A DNA stretch of 64,000 bases from Vibrio sp. 10N.261.55.A7 (GCF_002877365.1 NZ_MCWZ01000317.1:20067-84066); one strand, 5' to 3'; counted from the stretch's first letter, positions 21,964-31,932 are shown. Numbers and translations are program-made. The notes: generated by a model from the sequence alone, not told the origin.

Positions 21964-23220
21964 ATGGCTAGGATGGAATTTAAACCATGGGAGCGGGTGA
22001 TCACCAATACTCGTTTAGTTCCAAAGATGGTTCTACTTATGGTGTTTAGCACGCTCTTAATCGTGACGAAGCAGCTATGGGATGCAAGCACATTTCACGA
22101 CGCTCTTCTTCTAGCGACACAAGATGCAGCCGTGGCGCAAGAACACTATGAAGCCTATCTCGTCCAAGTGGTATGGCAAACCATCATCATGATTGCCTTA
22201 TTCGTTGTTATTCTGCTTGCAGCCGCTCGAACGATGCTACGTCAAACTCAGTATTTGAATGATTCGATCAAGCAAATGGCCTGTAAAGATCTTTCTGTTG
22301 AGATCATGATGGATTGTAAAGATGAATACGGTGACGTTGCTCGTGAGTTAGAGACAACGCGCCGTCAATTGCAAGAGATGATCAAAATGCAGGTGGATTC
22401 ATCTCAAGAGCTAGCCACGCTGACTGAGGTGATGACATTGAGCATGTCTGAAACCAAAGAATCAACGCAAGAAGAATTCAACGAAATAGACCAGCTAGCC
22501 ACCGCCATGAGCGAAATGAGTTCGACGGTTCAAACCGTGGCAGATCATGCTCAGAACGCATCATCATTAACTGAGAATGCCTCTGGTCAAGCGCAAACGG
22601 GTCAACGTTTTGTGCAAGACAGCGTGACTAAAATGAGTGCGCTCTCTCAAGATATCAGCGCTTCTGCTCAGGCTGTGAACCAAGTGGAAGACAGTGTGGA
22701 TTCCATCGGTAGCGTTGTTGGTACTATTCAAGGTATTTCCGAGCAAACGAATTTACTGGCACTCAACGCCGCCATTGAGGCTGCGCGTGCCGGTGAAGCA
22801 GGACGTGGATTTGCTGTGGTAGCCGATGAAGTTCGTAACCTTGCCCAACGCACACAACAGGCGACGGTTGAGATTCAAGAGATGATCAGCCAACTTCAAA
22901 GCAATGCGACGTCAGCAGTAGAGTTGATGGAGAAAAGTGTCGTTGAGGCTGCTGAAGGGGTTGAGCTCGTAACCAATGCAGGCAGTGAGCTAGATGGCAT
23001 CGTAGATCAAGTGACTCAGATAAATGATATGAACTTCCAAATCGCGACCGCAGCTGGGCAGCAAAGCAGTGTGGCAGAAGAGATGGATCAAAACTTAACC
23101 AATGTTCGTGAACTGGTAGAAGCTTCGGTTCTTGTCATTGGTGAGTTACTTGAAACCTCTGAAATCATGCAAAATAATGCCGAAGAGTTAGATAAGAAAA
23201 TCACCTCTTTCAAAGTCTAA
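21964..23220 (+). CDS. Methyl-accepting chemotaxis protein with minimal periplasmic loop
   Basis: A chemoreceptor that would signal to CheA/CheW and the flagellar motor. I use the ATG at 21964 (MARMEFKPW), preceded by GGAG, giving 418 aa; the earlier ATG at 21928 lacks an RBS. TM1 is about 19-38 and TM2 about 69-90, leaving only about 30 residues in the periplasm, too few for a 4HB or Cache sensor domain. A HAMP-like region is followed by a long coiled coil and the highly conserved hairpin tip ([34 protein letters not shown]). No C-terminal NWETF-type tether is seen. The sensing mode is unknown; it may respond through the membrane or through another protein. Confidence 0.9.
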   Translation: MARMEFKPWERVITNTRLVPKMVLLMVFSTLLIVTKQLWDASTFHDALLLATQDAAVAQEHYEAYLVQVVWQTIIMIALFVVILLAAARTMLRQTQYLNDSIKQMACKDLSVEIMMDCKDEYGDVARELETTRRQLQEMIKMQVDSSQELATLTEVMTLSMSETKESTQEEFNEIDQLATAMSEMSSTVQTVADHAQNASSLTENASGQAQTGQRFVQDSVTKMSALSQDISASAQAVNQVEDSVDSIGSVVGTIQGISEQTNLLALNAAIEAARAGEAGRGFAVVADEVRNLAQRTQQATVEIQEMISQLQSNATSAVELMEKSVVEAAEGVELVTNAGSELDGIVDQVTQINDMNFQIATAAGQQSSVAEEMDQNLTNVRELVEASVLVIGELLETSEIMQNNAEELDKKITSFKV

Positions 23221-23252
23221 ACTCACGTTCTGACGATAAATTCGCTCGCAAG

Positions 23253-23284
23253 AACGCTCACTACGCTTAGTGGGCGTTTTTTTA
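23253..23284 (+). terminator. Terminator of the chemoreceptor gene
   Basis: AACGCTCACTA (23253-23263) pairs with TAGTGGGCGTT (23268-23278) around CGCT, followed by a run of T. Confidence 0.9.
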
Positions 23285-23365
23285 TGGCATAAGTTTGATA
23301 TAACTGTTGTCATCATTATCGAAACATTTTCACGACTACGCCTCAGCTCAGTACAAGGAATCACA

Positions 23366-26206
23366 ATGCCATTGCCTGACCAACTCATTCCCGTCGCCAA
23401 TTCCGCTTTTGAAACATTAATGTCAAATGATGCTTTTGAAGCCTGGCCTAAAACACGGATTGATGAACTGAAAACGATAGCCGGGCTCAGCCAGTTTATC
23501 GTGGAATCATTGCAGCGTGACGAAGGGCTAATACGTGGTCTTCCTGACATGCTAGAGAGTGCAAGCCGAGAGCTAGATTATCGCTCGCGTCTAAAAGTCT
23601 TACTTGATGATTGTGCCGATGAAGCCGCTGGGCACCGAGTCTTGAGGCAGTTTAGAAACCGAGAAATGAGTTATATCGCATGGCGAGACTTTCTCGCATC
23701 TTGGTCATTAGAGGAAAGCCTAAAACACCTTTCCGAACTCGCTGAAGCGATGATCTTTGAAACGTACCAGTGGCAATATCAGGTTTGTTGCAAAGAGTGG
23801 GGAACACCATGCAATAGCGAAGGTGTTGCTCAGCCAATGCTGATTATTGGGATGGGTAAACTCGGTGGTGGTGAGCTTAACTTTTCTTCGGATATCGATC
23901 TGATTTTCACTTATCCAGAGAACGGTGAAACTCAGGGAGCAAGACGCAGCATTGCGAATGCCCAGTTCTTTACACGCTTAGGCCAACGGATCATTAAAGC
24001 GCTTGATCAACATACTTTTGATGGTTTTTGTTACCGTGTTGATATGCGTCTGCGCCCGTTCGGTGAGAGTGGTCCGTTGGTGATGAGCTATGCGGCACTA
24101 GAGGACTACTACCAAGAACAAGGACGCGATTGGGAACGTTATGCAATGATTAAAGCCCGAGTGATGGGCAGCGAAATGTACCCAGAATATCAAGAACTGC
24201 GCAAGATGCTTCGGCCTTTCGTTTTCCGTCGTTATATCGACTTTAGTGCGATTCAATCTCTGCGTCGTATGAAATCTATGATCAGCAGTGAAGTCAGACG
24301 GCGTGGTCTCAGTAATAACATCAAGCTGGGGGCGGGTGGTATTCGTGAGGTTGAATTTATTGCTCAAGTATTTCAGTTAATACGCGGTGGACGAGAGCCA
24401 AGTTTGCGTGGTCGAGGATTACTTGAAACGCTTCAAGCGATAAAAGGGCTAGCGCTACTCGATACTCATGAAGTTGACAATCTCTCAGAGGCGTACTTGT
24501 TTTTACGTCGCGTTGAAAACTTACTGCAAGCGATGTCAGACAAGCAAACACAAACACTTCCTGAGGCTGACATTGAGCAACTTAAGCTGGCAACAGCACT
24601 TGGATTTGATAGTTATCCATCGCTAACCAGCGCCATTTTTTCCCATATGGAAAATGTACACGCTATTTTTGATGACTTAATTGGCGTTGAAGACGAGCAG
24701 TGTGACTTGATAGCCCCGCACTTCCATGAACTTTGGGATATGGCCTCAGAGCAAGATGTTGTCGAAAATATTCTACAGAATGACCTGGTAATAGAAGACG
24801 CCGAATCACTCGCAAAAACCATTTTCCAATACAAGAAAGACTTGGCTAAAAAGACATTGGGACCACGAGGTCGAGAAGTTCTGAATCGACTTATGCCCAA
24901 GGTTTTCTCTACGTTATTCAAAAATAAAGATGCAAAATTTGGCCTCTCTCGTGTATTGCACCTTTTACACAAGATAGTCACTCGAACCACCTATTTAGAA
25001 CTGTTGGATGAGCACCCTGCGGCACTGACACAGTTGGTGCGGTTGTGTACGGCTAGCCCGATGATTTCCGAGCAGCTAGGGCGTTATCCCATTTTGCTTG
25101 ATGAACTGATTGATCCTCAGCAACTTTACAATCCAGTCCCACTTGAAAGCTATAAAACAGAGCTTCGAGACTATCTCGCTCGGATACCAGAAGATGATAT
25201 GGAGCAACAGATTGAAGCGCTTCGCCAGTTTAAGCAGATATGCATACTGAGGATTGCAGCCGGTGATATTGCTGGTGTTTTACCCGTGACGAAGGTGAGC
25301 GATCATTTAACGTACCTTGCCGAAGCAATTGTTTCGGCTGTTATCGATCAAGCTTGGCAACAGATGGTCGAAAAATACGGTAAACCTACGCATGTTAATG
25401 ATCGTGACGGTAAAGGCTTTGCTGTTGTCGGATACGGAAAAGTAGGCGGTTGGGAGCTTGGCTACAACTCTGATCTGGATATTGTGTTCATGCACGACTG
25501 CCCTGTGAATGTGTATACCGATGGAAAAAAAGAGATCGATGGGCGACAGTTTTACCTGCGATTGGCTCAACGTGTGATTCATATCTTCTCTATTCGTACC
25601 GCTTCGGGGATTTTATATGAGGTGGATACTCGTCTAAGACCGTCGGGCGTTTCTGGCTTGTTAGTGAGCCCAACAGAAGCGTTCGATGAGTACCAACACA
25701 AGGATGCTTGGACATGGGAGCATCAGGCGCTTGTTCGAGCAAGAATGATCTATGGTGATACGCCATTGCAGCAAGACTTTGCTAAAACCCGACAAGATGT
25801 GCTGTGCCTATCGCGCGATCCGGCTGCGTTGAGAAAAGAGGTCTCAGACATGCGCGTGAAAATGCGTGATCACCTCGGAGGTAAGAAAGCAGGGCGGTTT
25901 ATGCTTAAACAAGATCCTGGCGGCATTACTGACATTGAGTTTTTGGCGCAGTACCTTGTTTTGAATTTCAGCCATGAGAAGCCGAAGCTTTCGCGTTGGT
26001 CTGATAATATCCGATTGTTTGAATCGTTTATTGCACAAGGAGTTATCGAGGAATCACAGGCCATGGGTCTTATTCATGCGTACACGGCTATGAGGGATAA
26101 AATACATCATCGAAACTTGCTTAACCTAGACGCTGATATAGCTGAAGACAATTTTGTCAATGAGCGAGAGCTGGTCGTTGAAGCATGGAAACAATGGTTA
26201 GATTAA
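23366..26206 (+). CDS. glnE: Bifunctional glutamine synthetase adenylyltransferase/adenylyl-removing enzyme
   Basis: It adenylylates and deadenylylates glutamine synthetase under control of PII (GlnB) and glutamine. From the ATG at 23366 (MPLPDQLIPVA, RBS AAGGA) it has 946 aa, the same as E. coli GlnE. Two nucleotidyltransferase domains are visible. The N-terminal adenylyl-removing one has GMGKLGGGELNFSSDIDLIF, and the C-terminal adenylyltransferase one has GKVGGWELGYNSDLDIVF. Both keep the paired acidic metal ligands (DID, DLD). A regulatory helical linker lies between. The open frame upstream to 23270 overlaps the previous terminator and is not used. It is followed by hldE, as in E. coli. 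Confidence 0.97.
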   Translation: MPLPDQLIPVANSAFETLMSNDAFEAWPKTRIDELKTIAGLSQFIVESLQRDEGLIRGLPDMLESASRELDYRSRLKVLLDDCADEAAGHRVLRQFRNREMSYIAWRDFLASWSLEESLKHLSELAEAMIFETYQWQYQVCCKEWGTPCNSEGVAQPMLIIGMGKLGGGELNFSSDIDLIFTYPENGETQGARRSIANAQFFTRLGQRIIKALDQHTFDGFCYRVDMRLRPFGESGPLVMSYAALEDYYQEQGRDWERYAMIKARVMGSEMYPEYQELRKMLRPFVFRRYIDFSAIQSLRRMKSMISSEVRRRGLSNNIKLGAGGIREVEFIAQVFQLIRGGREPSLRGRGLLETLQAIKGLALLDTHEVDNLSEAYLFLRRVENLLQAMSDKQTQTLPEADIEQLKLATALGFDSYPSLTSAIFSHMENVHAIFDDLIGVEDEQCDLIAPHFHELWDMASEQDVVENILQNDLVIEDAESLAKTIFQYKKDLAKKTLGPRGREVLNRLMPKVFSTLFKNKDAKFGLSRVLHLLHKIVTRTTYLELLDEHPAALTQLVRLCTASPMISEQLGRYPILLDELIDPQQLYNPVPLESYKTELRDYLARIPEDDMEQQIEALRQFKQICILRIAAGDIAGVLPVTKVSDHLTYLAEAIVSAVIDQAWQQMVEKYGKPTHVNDRDGKGFAVVGYGKVGGWELGYNSDLDIVFMHDCPVNVYTDGKKEIDGRQFYLRLAQRVIHIFSIRTASGILYEVDTRLRPSGVSGLLVSPTEAFDEYQHKDAWTWEHQALVRARMIYGDTPLQQDFAKTRQDVLCLSRDPAALRKEVSDMRVKMRDHLGGKKAGRFMLKQDPGGITDIEFLAQYLVLNFSHEKPKLSRWSDNIRLFESFIAQGVIEESQAMGLIHAYTAMRDKIHHRNLLNLDADIAEDNFVNERELVVEAWKQWLD

Positions 26207-26287
26207 GTCAGTGGTTGAACAAAGCAACGGTTTGACTGACGAAATAGCTCGAATAGATGGATATTAGAACAATTATAAGCCGAGAGT

Positions 26288-26315
26288 TTAGCGATAAAAA
26301 AGCTTGTGCTACACT
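26288..26315 (+). promoter_or_regulatory. Candidate promoter for hldE (extended -10)
   Basis: TGCTACACT (26307-26315) is an extended -10. TTAGCG at 26288-26293 is a poor -35 with a 16-bp spacer. It lies 31 bp before the hldE ATG. Confidence 0.35.
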
Positions 26316-26345
26316 CGGCTCAGTTACGAATTTTGGAGACCCACA

Positions 26346-27776
26346 ATGAAACCAATCCTACCTGATTACAACGATTCAGGCGTTCTTATCATCGGTGATG
26401 TGATGCTTGATCGTTATTGGTATGGTCCTACTGGGCGCATTTCCCCTGAAGCGCCTGTTCCTGTGGTGAAAGTAGAAAACAATGAAGAGCGCCCGGGTGG
26501 CGCTGCGAATGTGGCCATGAATATTGCCTCTTTAGGTGGCCATGCACACATCATTGGCTTAACGGGTGATGATGAACCTGCAAAAGTACTGACAGAAACT
26601 TTGTCGGCATTAAAAGTGAATTGTGATTTTGTCTCGTTACCTGACTACCCAACAATTACTAAGCTACGTGTTTTAAGCCGTGGCCAGCAGCTTATCCGTC
26701 TTGATTTTGAAGATAAGTTTGAAAATACTGATGCCAATTTGATTCTTTCAAAAATGGAGCAAGCGTTACCTAAGTCTCGTTCAGTTATTCTGTCAGACTA
26801 TGCAAAGGGCGCGTTAGAGCATGTCCAACAGTTTATTCAAAAGGCGCGTACTGCGAATGTTCCAGTATTTATCGACCCAAAAGGGGCGGATTTCGAACGC
26901 TATCGTGGCGCAACACTGCTTACTCCAAATATGTCTGAGTTTGAGCAAGTTGTAGGCTCAGTAACATCAGATGAAGAGTTAGTCGAGAAAGGCTTAGCTC
27001 TGATTGAGAAATATGACTTTGAAGCTCTGCTTGTGACACGCAGTGAGCATGGAATGACGTTACTTCGTCGAAATGAAGAACCATTCCACTTACCGACGCA
27101 AGCGCAGGAAGTTTATGATGTCACCGGTGCGGGTGATACGGTTATTTCCGTTCTTGCTGCTTCTGTTGCAGCAGGTAAGCCACTAGATGAAGCTTGCGCA
27201 CTTGCCAATGCTGCCGCTGGTGTGGTTGTCGGTAAACTTGGTACGTCGACACTTTCAACGATTGAGTTAGCGGAAGCCATTCATGGTAGTCAAGATACTG
27301 ATTTTGGTGTTATTACAGAGCCAGCATTAATTGAAGCGGTCAAGCAGGCAAGAGCAAAAGGTGAAACGGTGGTGATGACCAATGGCTGCTTTGATATCTT
27401 GCACGCAGGCCATGTTTCTTACCTTAACCATGCCGCTCAGTTAGGCGATAGACTGATCGTTGCGGTCAACACTGATGATTCCGTGAAACGCTTAAAAGGC
27501 CCAGGACGACCAGTCAACCCGACGGATCGTCGTATGGCGGTATTGGCTGGGCTTGGCGCAGTTGATTGGGTGGTTCCATTTAGTGAAGATACTCCGCAGC
27601 GTTTAATTTCAGAAGTATTGCCAAGCCTGTTAGTTAAAGGTGGAGATTACAAACCGGAAGAGATTGCGGGTGGAAAAGAAGTCATTGATGCTGGTGGCCA
27701 AGTAAAAGTGCTGAACTTTGAAGATGGCTGCTCAACAACAGAAATTATCGATGCGATCAAAGGTGGCAAAGGTTAA
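26346..27776 (+). CDS. hldE: Bifunctional D-glycero-beta-D-manno-heptose kinase/ADP-heptose synthase
   Basis: It makes the ADP-heptose precursor for the LPS inner core: heptose-7-phosphate kinase (N-terminal) and heptose-1-phosphate adenylyltransferase (C-terminal). It has 476 aa from the ATG at 26346 with RBS GGAG (E. coli 477). The ribokinase-like domain shows [17 protein letters not shown] and the catalytic base near D264 in DVTGAGDTV. The nucleotidyltransferase domain starts near residue 340 with [12 protein letters not shown] (HxGH motif). It follows glnE by 139 bp with its own candidate promoter and ends in a strong terminator. Confidence 0.97.
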   Translation: MKPILPDYNDSGVLIIGDVMLDRYWYGPTGRISPEAPVPVVKVENNEERPGGAANVAMNIASLGGHAHIIGLTGDDEPAKVLTETLSALKVNCDFVSLPDYPTITKLRVLSRGQQLIRLDFEDKFENTDANLILSKMEQALPKSRSVILSDYAKGALEHVQQFIQKARTANVPVFIDPKGADFERYRGATLLTPNMSEFEQVVGSVTSDEELVEKGLALIEKYDFEALLVTRSEHGMTLLRRNEEPFHLPTQAQEVYDVTGAGDTVISVLAASVAAGKPLDEACALANAAAGVVVGKLGTSTLSTIELAEAIHGSQDTDFGVITEPALIEAVKQARAKGETVVMTNGCFDILHAGHVSYLNHAAQLGDRLIVAVNTDDSVKRLKGPGRPVNPTDRRMAVLAGLGAVDWVVPFSEDTPQRLISEVLPSLLVKGGDYKPEEIAGGKEVIDAGGQVKVLNFEDGCSTTEIIDAIKGGKG

Positions 27777-27837
27777 GGTTTGAAATAACCTTGATGTGAC
27801 TCTGCTAACTTAAAGCAACGATTTTAGTACTGACAAT

Positions 27838-27870
27838 AAAAAACCGCTGATTATCAGCGGTTTTTGTTTT
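27838..27870. terminator. Terminator between hldE and tolC
   Basis: AAAACCGCTGAT and ATCAGCGGTTTTT (27840-27865) form a near-perfect palindrome flanked by A and T runs. It can serve hldE and the converging tolC. Confidence 0.9.
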
Positions 27871-27886
27871 TCTAATTGGTTAGATA

Positions 27887-29197
27887 TTAACTTGCAGCTT
27901 TAAGGCCAGCGTTAACATCCACAACATCTTGCTCACTCAATGTACCGACGGCTTGGCGCAGTTGAAGTACGCTGATGATGTAGTTGTAACGGGCATCAGA
28001 AAGGTTACGGTTTGCATCGTACAGACGACGAGTTGAGTCTAGAACGTCAACAATTGTACGTGTACCCACATCAAAACCCGCTTCTGTTGCTTCTAATGCA
28101 GAGCTTGCTGAAACTACAGTCTGTTCATAGGCACGGAGTGCCCCAATAGATGCCGTGATGTTGTTGTTGAATGCGCGAACATCTTTAACAACACTTCGGT
28201 AAGTCGCTTCCAAATCTTGACTCGCTGCAACGTATGAGAACTCAGCTTGTTTAGTTTGTGAGGTTACGTTACCACCGGTATAAAGTGGTACCGCAAGATT
28301 CACTCCAATGTTGAAGTCATTATTCGTAAAGCTAGATGATGTACCACCGTAATTTGAATCATTTCCATAGTTGTACCCACCATCTAATGTAATAGAAGGC
28401 AAGTGACCAGAACTTGCTAGGGAGATATTGTCACGAGCAACGTCTTGGGAGATACGTGCGGTTAGCAAGCTAAGGTTCTTCTGCTCTGCTTCTTCAACCA
28501 GCGTACTCACAGAAGATTCTGTTTTGCTCGCTGAAAAGCGCTCTGTATCAAGAACGTTCAGGTTGGAATGCTCACGGCCTGTGATTTCACGAAGGTTTTC
28601 GTAGCTGTTTACTAGGCTGTTTTCTGCGAGTACTTCATTCGCTAATACGCCATCGTATTCTGCTTGAGCATCGTGCACATCGGTGATCGCCGAGAGACCC
28701 ACTTCAAAACGTTGCTTGGTTTGCTCTAGTTGACGACCAACCGCGGCTTTCTCTGCGCGAACAAACTCCAGATTATCTTGAGCACGTAAAACCTCAAAGT
28801 AGGCAGAAGCAACACGAAGAATAAGGCCTTGCTGTTCAGCAGCGTAAGCTGAATCGGCACGACGGGCTGTTTTTTCTGCTGTATCAAGAGTGACCCAACT
28901 TGAGCGATTGTAAAGCGATTGAGAGAAGCCAATACCAGCGGTAAGTGCTTCGCTTTCTCGACTACTTTCATCACTACTTCTGATGTTGTAGCCAGCTGTT
29001 AAGTTGATTTGAGGAAGCAAGCTACTGCGGCTTGAAGTTACAGCTTCGAAGGCTGCATCACGCTGAGCTGCTGCACTGAGAAGTTGAGGATCATTCTCTT
29101 TTGCGTGGTTATAGATTTCAGCAAATGTATCTGCAATTGCTGATGTACTCAGGCCGCCTAAAGCAACGCTGATGAATACGGGAAGCAGTTTATTCAT
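27887..29197 (-). CDS. tolC: Outer membrane channel TolC
   Basis: The trimeric outer-membrane/periplasmic tunnel used by RND and ABC efflux pumps and by type I secretion. It has 436 aa from the ATG at 29197 with RBS AGGAAAGGA. The signal peptide is residues 1-22 (ending SAIA-DTF). Two internally repeated outer-membrane-factor halves are seen: the first begins FAEIYNHAKENDPQLLSAAA, the second about residue 225 (LSLLTARISQDVARDNI), each with long coiled helices and beta strands (LPQINLTAGY, LPSITLDGGY). It is somewhat shorter at the C-terminus than E. coli TolC (493 with signal), as is common in vibrios. It is divergent from nudF, the E. coli order. Confidence 0.96.
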   Translation of the reverse strand: MNKLLPVFISVALGGLSTSAIADTFAEIYNHAKENDPQLLSAAAQRDAAFEAVTSSRSSLLPQINLTAGYNIRSSDESSRESEALTAGIGFSQSLYNRSSWVTLDTAEKTARRADSAYAAEQQGLILRVASAYFEVLRAQDNLEFVRAEKAAVGRQLEQTKQRFEVGLSAITDVHDAQAEYDGVLANEVLAENSLVNSYENLREITGREHSNLNVLDTERFSASKTESSVSTLVEEAEQKNLSLLTARISQDVARDNISLASSGHLPSITLDGGYNYGNDSNYGGTSSSFTNNDFNIGVNLAVPLYTGGNVTSQTKQAEFSYVAASQDLEATYRSVVKDVRAFNNNITASIGALRAYEQTVVSASSALEATEAGFDVGTRTIVDVLDSTRRLYDANRNLSDARYNYIISVLQLRQAVGTLSEQDVVDVNAGLKAAS

Positions 29198-29240
29198 TAT
29201 TCCTTTCCTGCCGAAAAATTAAGTGGGTATCAAATCGAAG

Positions 29241-29275
29241 TTTACCCTAAATTGATGGTAATTTACCCGAAATTT
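29241..29275. promoter_or_regulatory. Direct repeat in the tolC upstream region, candidate operator
   Basis: TTTACCC-n-AAATT occurs at 29241-29253 and again at 29262-29274, matching 12 of 13 bases at an exact 21-bp (two helical turn) period. A GGTAA-T-TTACC palindrome (29257-29267) overlaps the second copy. It lies 44-78 bp upstream of the tolC start in the divergent tolC/nudF gap. Confidence 0.4.
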
Positions 29276-29428
29276 TGCATATTTTTACATACAGTTGACA
29301 GGTAAGTGTGTGAATATCAGTTAAGACTTAAAAATAATTGTAATTATTGTACAGATATTTTAGAACTACCCTTGGTGCTTAGGGTCAACTCTAGGTAAAA
29401 TACAGAAGACACAGTAAGAGGTGCTCGG

Positions 29429-30058
29429 ATGCAACACTCAAAAAAAACGTTGGTCAACTTTACTAAAGACGATGTGAAAATTATCTCAAAGAAGAGCCTA
29501 TTTAGCGGTTTCTTTAAGATGATTAAATATCAGTTTAGCCATCGTTTGTTTGATGGAGGTTGGAGTGAGCCGATTGAACGCGAGATGTTTGAAAGAGGCC
29601 ATGCTGTCGCTGTTTTGCCTTACGACCCAGTAACCGATCAAGTCGTCATTATCGAACAGATTCGTGTTGGTGCGTTAGAGGATTCATCACCTTGGCAACT
29701 AGAAATTGTGGCTGGCATTATTGACCCCGGTGAAACTGCTGAGGATGTTGCTCGCAGAGAGATGGTTGAAGAAGCGGGGATCGAAATTAACCAGCTTGAG
29801 AAGATCACCTCATTTTACCCATCCTCTGGCGGATGCTCTGAAAAGCTCGATGTGTATGTTGGGGAAGTTGATGCCACTAAAGCTCAAGGCGTACATGGTC
29901 TAGAACATGAAGGTGAAGATATTCGCGTTCATGTGATGTCACGTGAAGAAGCTTACCAGCGGGTCAAAACGGGCCAGTTGGAGAATGGCGCCTCTATAAT
30001 TGCACTACAATGGTTAGAGCTGAATTTAAAAGAGATAACTTCTAAGTGGCGAGGCTAA
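29429..30058 (+). CDS. nudF: ADP-ribose pyrophosphatase NudF
   Basis: A Nudix hydrolase that cleaves ADP-ribose to AMP and ribose-5-phosphate. It has 209 aa from the ATG at 29429 with RBS GAGGTG (E. coli 209). The Nudix box fits GX5EX7REUXEEXGU: GIIDPGETAEDVARREMVEE followed by AGI. The SSGGCSEKLDVYVGEVD segment matches the ADP-ribose pyrophosphatase subfamily. It is the first gene of a nudF-yqiB-cpdA-yqiA run, the conserved order next to tolC. Its TAA overlaps the next ATG by one base. Confidence 0.95.
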   Translation: MQHSKKTLVNFTKDDVKIISKKSLFSGFFKMIKYQFSHRLFDGGWSEPIEREMFERGHAVAVLPYDPVTDQVVIIEQIRVGALEDSSPWQLEIVAGIIDPGETAEDVARREMVEEAGIEINQLEKITSFYPSSGGCSEKLDVYVGEVDATKAQGVHGLEHEGEDIRVHVMSREEAYQRVKTGQLENGASIIALQWLELNLKEITSKWRG

Positions 30059-30489
30059 TGGACAATAAACCCTATCATGTTGATTTAGCAGAGTTGATGC
30101 GCGTCTATGAGACAAATTATGCGAAACTCAACGCTTTGCTACCTGCTCAATCTAAGGTAGGGGATATTCGCTGCTATAAAGCTGCTGCCATGACATACCA
30201 ATTGCATGTGTGCGAGGTCACAAAGTACACAACTTTAGTGGATGTTTGTCAGAGTGATGACGTTCCAATATTTCCATTGCCCAAAATGTCTGTCAGGCTT
30301 TACCACGATGCTCGTGTGGCAGAGGTCTTTACTAGCGAAAACTTTGGAAGAGTCAAGCCTCGTTATGACTACCCAAATGCTAGAATGATGCAGAAAGATG
30401 AGAAAGCACAAATAAATCGTTTTTTAGGGGATTGGCTGACCTTTTGTCTCAAACACGGTATTAGCCAAGCTCCAATTAATATTCGTTAA
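30058..30489 (+). CDS. yqiB: DUF1249 protein YqiB
   Basis: A conserved protein of unknown function, 143 aa (E. coli YqiB 140). I start at the ATG at 30058, which overlaps the nudF stop (TAATG) and has GAGG upstream; an ATG four codons earlier is inside nudF. The conserved segments are DLAELMRVYETNYAKL, VCEVTKYTTLV and MSVRLYHDARVAEV. It has no signal peptide or membrane helix and is presumably cytoplasmic. Its constant position between nudF and cpdA suggests co-expression, but no function can be assigned from sequence. Confidence 0.9.
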   Translation: MDNKPYHVDLAELMRVYETNYAKLNALLPAQSKVGDIRCYKAAAMTYQLHVCEVTKYTTLVDVCQSDDVPIFPLPKMSVRLYHDARVAEVFTSENFGRVKPRYDYPNARMMQKDEKAQINRFLGDWLTFCLKHGISQAPINIR

Positions 30490-30511
30490 TCGTAATGTAA
30501 ATTTTCAGGTT

Positions 30512-31339
30512 TTGATTTTGAAATTGTCGTCAAGCGCAGCAGCATCCGAAGCGATCAAGCTGTTACAAATCACAGATACCCATTTGTTTGCTCCCGAAGA
30601 TGGCAGCTTGCTTAGTGTTCAAACACTGGCTAGCTTTCAGGCTGTTGTTGAGATGGTTGAGCGCTCTGCTGTGAATTTTGAAGCCATTCTGGCTACTGGA
30701 GATATTTCGCAAGATCATAGTGTTGAGTCATATCAACATTTCGCTGCGGGTATCGCGCCGCTCAAGAAGCCGTGTTACTGGCTACCTGGTAATCATGATT
30801 ACCAACCGAACATGGGGTCTGTTTTTCCATCGGCTCAAATTGAGCACCTTGAACATGTATTGATAGGCGAGTATTGGCAGATCATTATGCTCGACTCCCA
30901 AGTCGTGGGTATGCCTCATGGGCGTTTAAGCGATCGTCAACTTGCTTTATTGGATGGAAAACTGGCTGAAAACCCGAATCGCCATACATTAGTCTTACTG
31001 CATCATCACCCTGTGTTAGTGGGTAGCGCATGGCTTGATCAGCACACCCTTAAAGATAGTGAACAATTGTGGCAGGTCATTGATAAACATAACAATGTAA
31101 AAGCCATTCTGTGTGGGCACGTGCACCAAGATATGGATCGAGAAGTGAATGGTGTGCGAGTTATTTCAACGCCTTCTACCTGTATCCAATTTAAGCCCAA
31201 TTCAGATGATTTTGCCCTAGATAAGTGTTCTCCGGGGTGGCGTGAACTTGACCTTCATCCTGATGGTCAGCTAGTGACAAAAGTACAGCGCTTACCTAAT
31301 GATAGCTTTTTGCCTGACTTTACTGCGGGTGGATATTAA
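30512..31339 (+). CDS. cpdA: 3',5'-cyclic-AMP phosphodiesterase CpdA
   Basis: It hydrolyses cAMP to AMP and so tunes CRP signalling. The calcineurin-like metallophosphatase motifs appear in order: QITDTHLF, ATGDISQD, PGNHDYQ, LLHHHPV, CGHVHQD. It has 275 aa from the TTG at 30512, the same as E. coli CpdA. No ATG is available at the 5' end; the TTG at 30518, seven bases after AGGT, is an equally good start. It lies 22 bp after yqiB and 2 bp before yqiA, in the nudF operon. Confidence 0.93.
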   Translation: MILKLSSSAAASEAIKLLQITDTHLFAPEDGSLLSVQTLASFQAVVEMVERSAVNFEAILATGDISQDHSVESYQHFAAGIAPLKKPCYWLPGNHDYQPNMGSVFPSAQIEHLEHVLIGEYWQIIMLDSQVVGMPHGRLSDRQLALLDGKLAENPNRHTLVLLHHHPVLVGSAWLDQHTLKDSEQLWQVIDKHNNVKAILCGHVHQDMDREVNGVRVISTPSTCIQFKPNSDDFALDKCSPGWRELDLHPDGQLVTKVQRLPNDSFLPDFTAGGY

Positions 31340-31341
31340 AC

Positions 31342-31932
31342 GTGGCGCAGACTAAGAAACCATTGCTGCTCTACATTCATGGTTTTAACAGCTCACCTTT
31401 ATCGCACAAAGCAAATGTAATGAAGGAATATTGTGTAAAACAGCGACCTGATATTACGCTTCTCATTCCACAGTTACCCTGCTACCCAGATGACGCCGCC
31501 CAGCATTTGTTAGAATTGGTGAACCAATATAAAGATGAACATCATATTGCTCTAGTCGGTAGTTCTCTTGGGGGATATTTGTCGACTTGGCTCAATGCTC
31601 AATTTGGCTATAAAGCTGTTTTGGTTAATCCTGCAGTTAAGCCATATGAATTATTGGTCGACTATCTAGGTGAGCAAGTAAACCCTTACACAGGGCTGTC
31701 GTATGTACTGGAATATAAACATATAGAACAACTTAAAGCATTAGATGTTGGTTCTATTACTCATCCCGCTGATTTCTGGTTATTGCAGCAAACTGAAGAT
31801 GAGGTACTCGACTATCGTCAAGCGGTCGAGCGGTTCCGATTATCTAAACAAACCGTTGAAGTTGGTGGCGATCATAGTTTTGTTGATTTCGAACGATACC
31901 CAGAAGAGATTATCAAATTTCTTGCATTGTAA
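31342..31932 (+). CDS. yqiA: Esterase YqiA (alpha/beta hydrolase)
   Basis: A small alpha/beta-hydrolase fold esterase of the YqiA/UPF0227 group, 196 aa from a GTG at 31342 with RBS GGTGGA (E. coli 193). The oxyanion-region motif is YIHGFNSSPLSHK, the nucleophile elbow GSSLGG, the catalytic Asp probably in TEDEVLDYRQA, and the His in GGDHSFVDF. E. coli YqiA has activity on short acyl esters; the natural substrate is not known. It ends the nudF-yqiB-cpdA-yqiA run, with parE 328 bp further on. Confidence 0.93.
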   Translation: MAQTKKPLLLYIHGFNSSPLSHKANVMKEYCVKQRPDITLLIPQLPCYPDDAAQHLLELVNQYKDEHHIALVGSSLGGYLSTWLNAQFGYKAVLVNPAVKPYELLVDYLGEQVNPYTGLSYVLEYKHIEQLKALDVGSITHPADFWLLQQTEDEVLDYRQAVERFRLSKQTVEVGGDHSFVDFERYPEEIIKFLAL

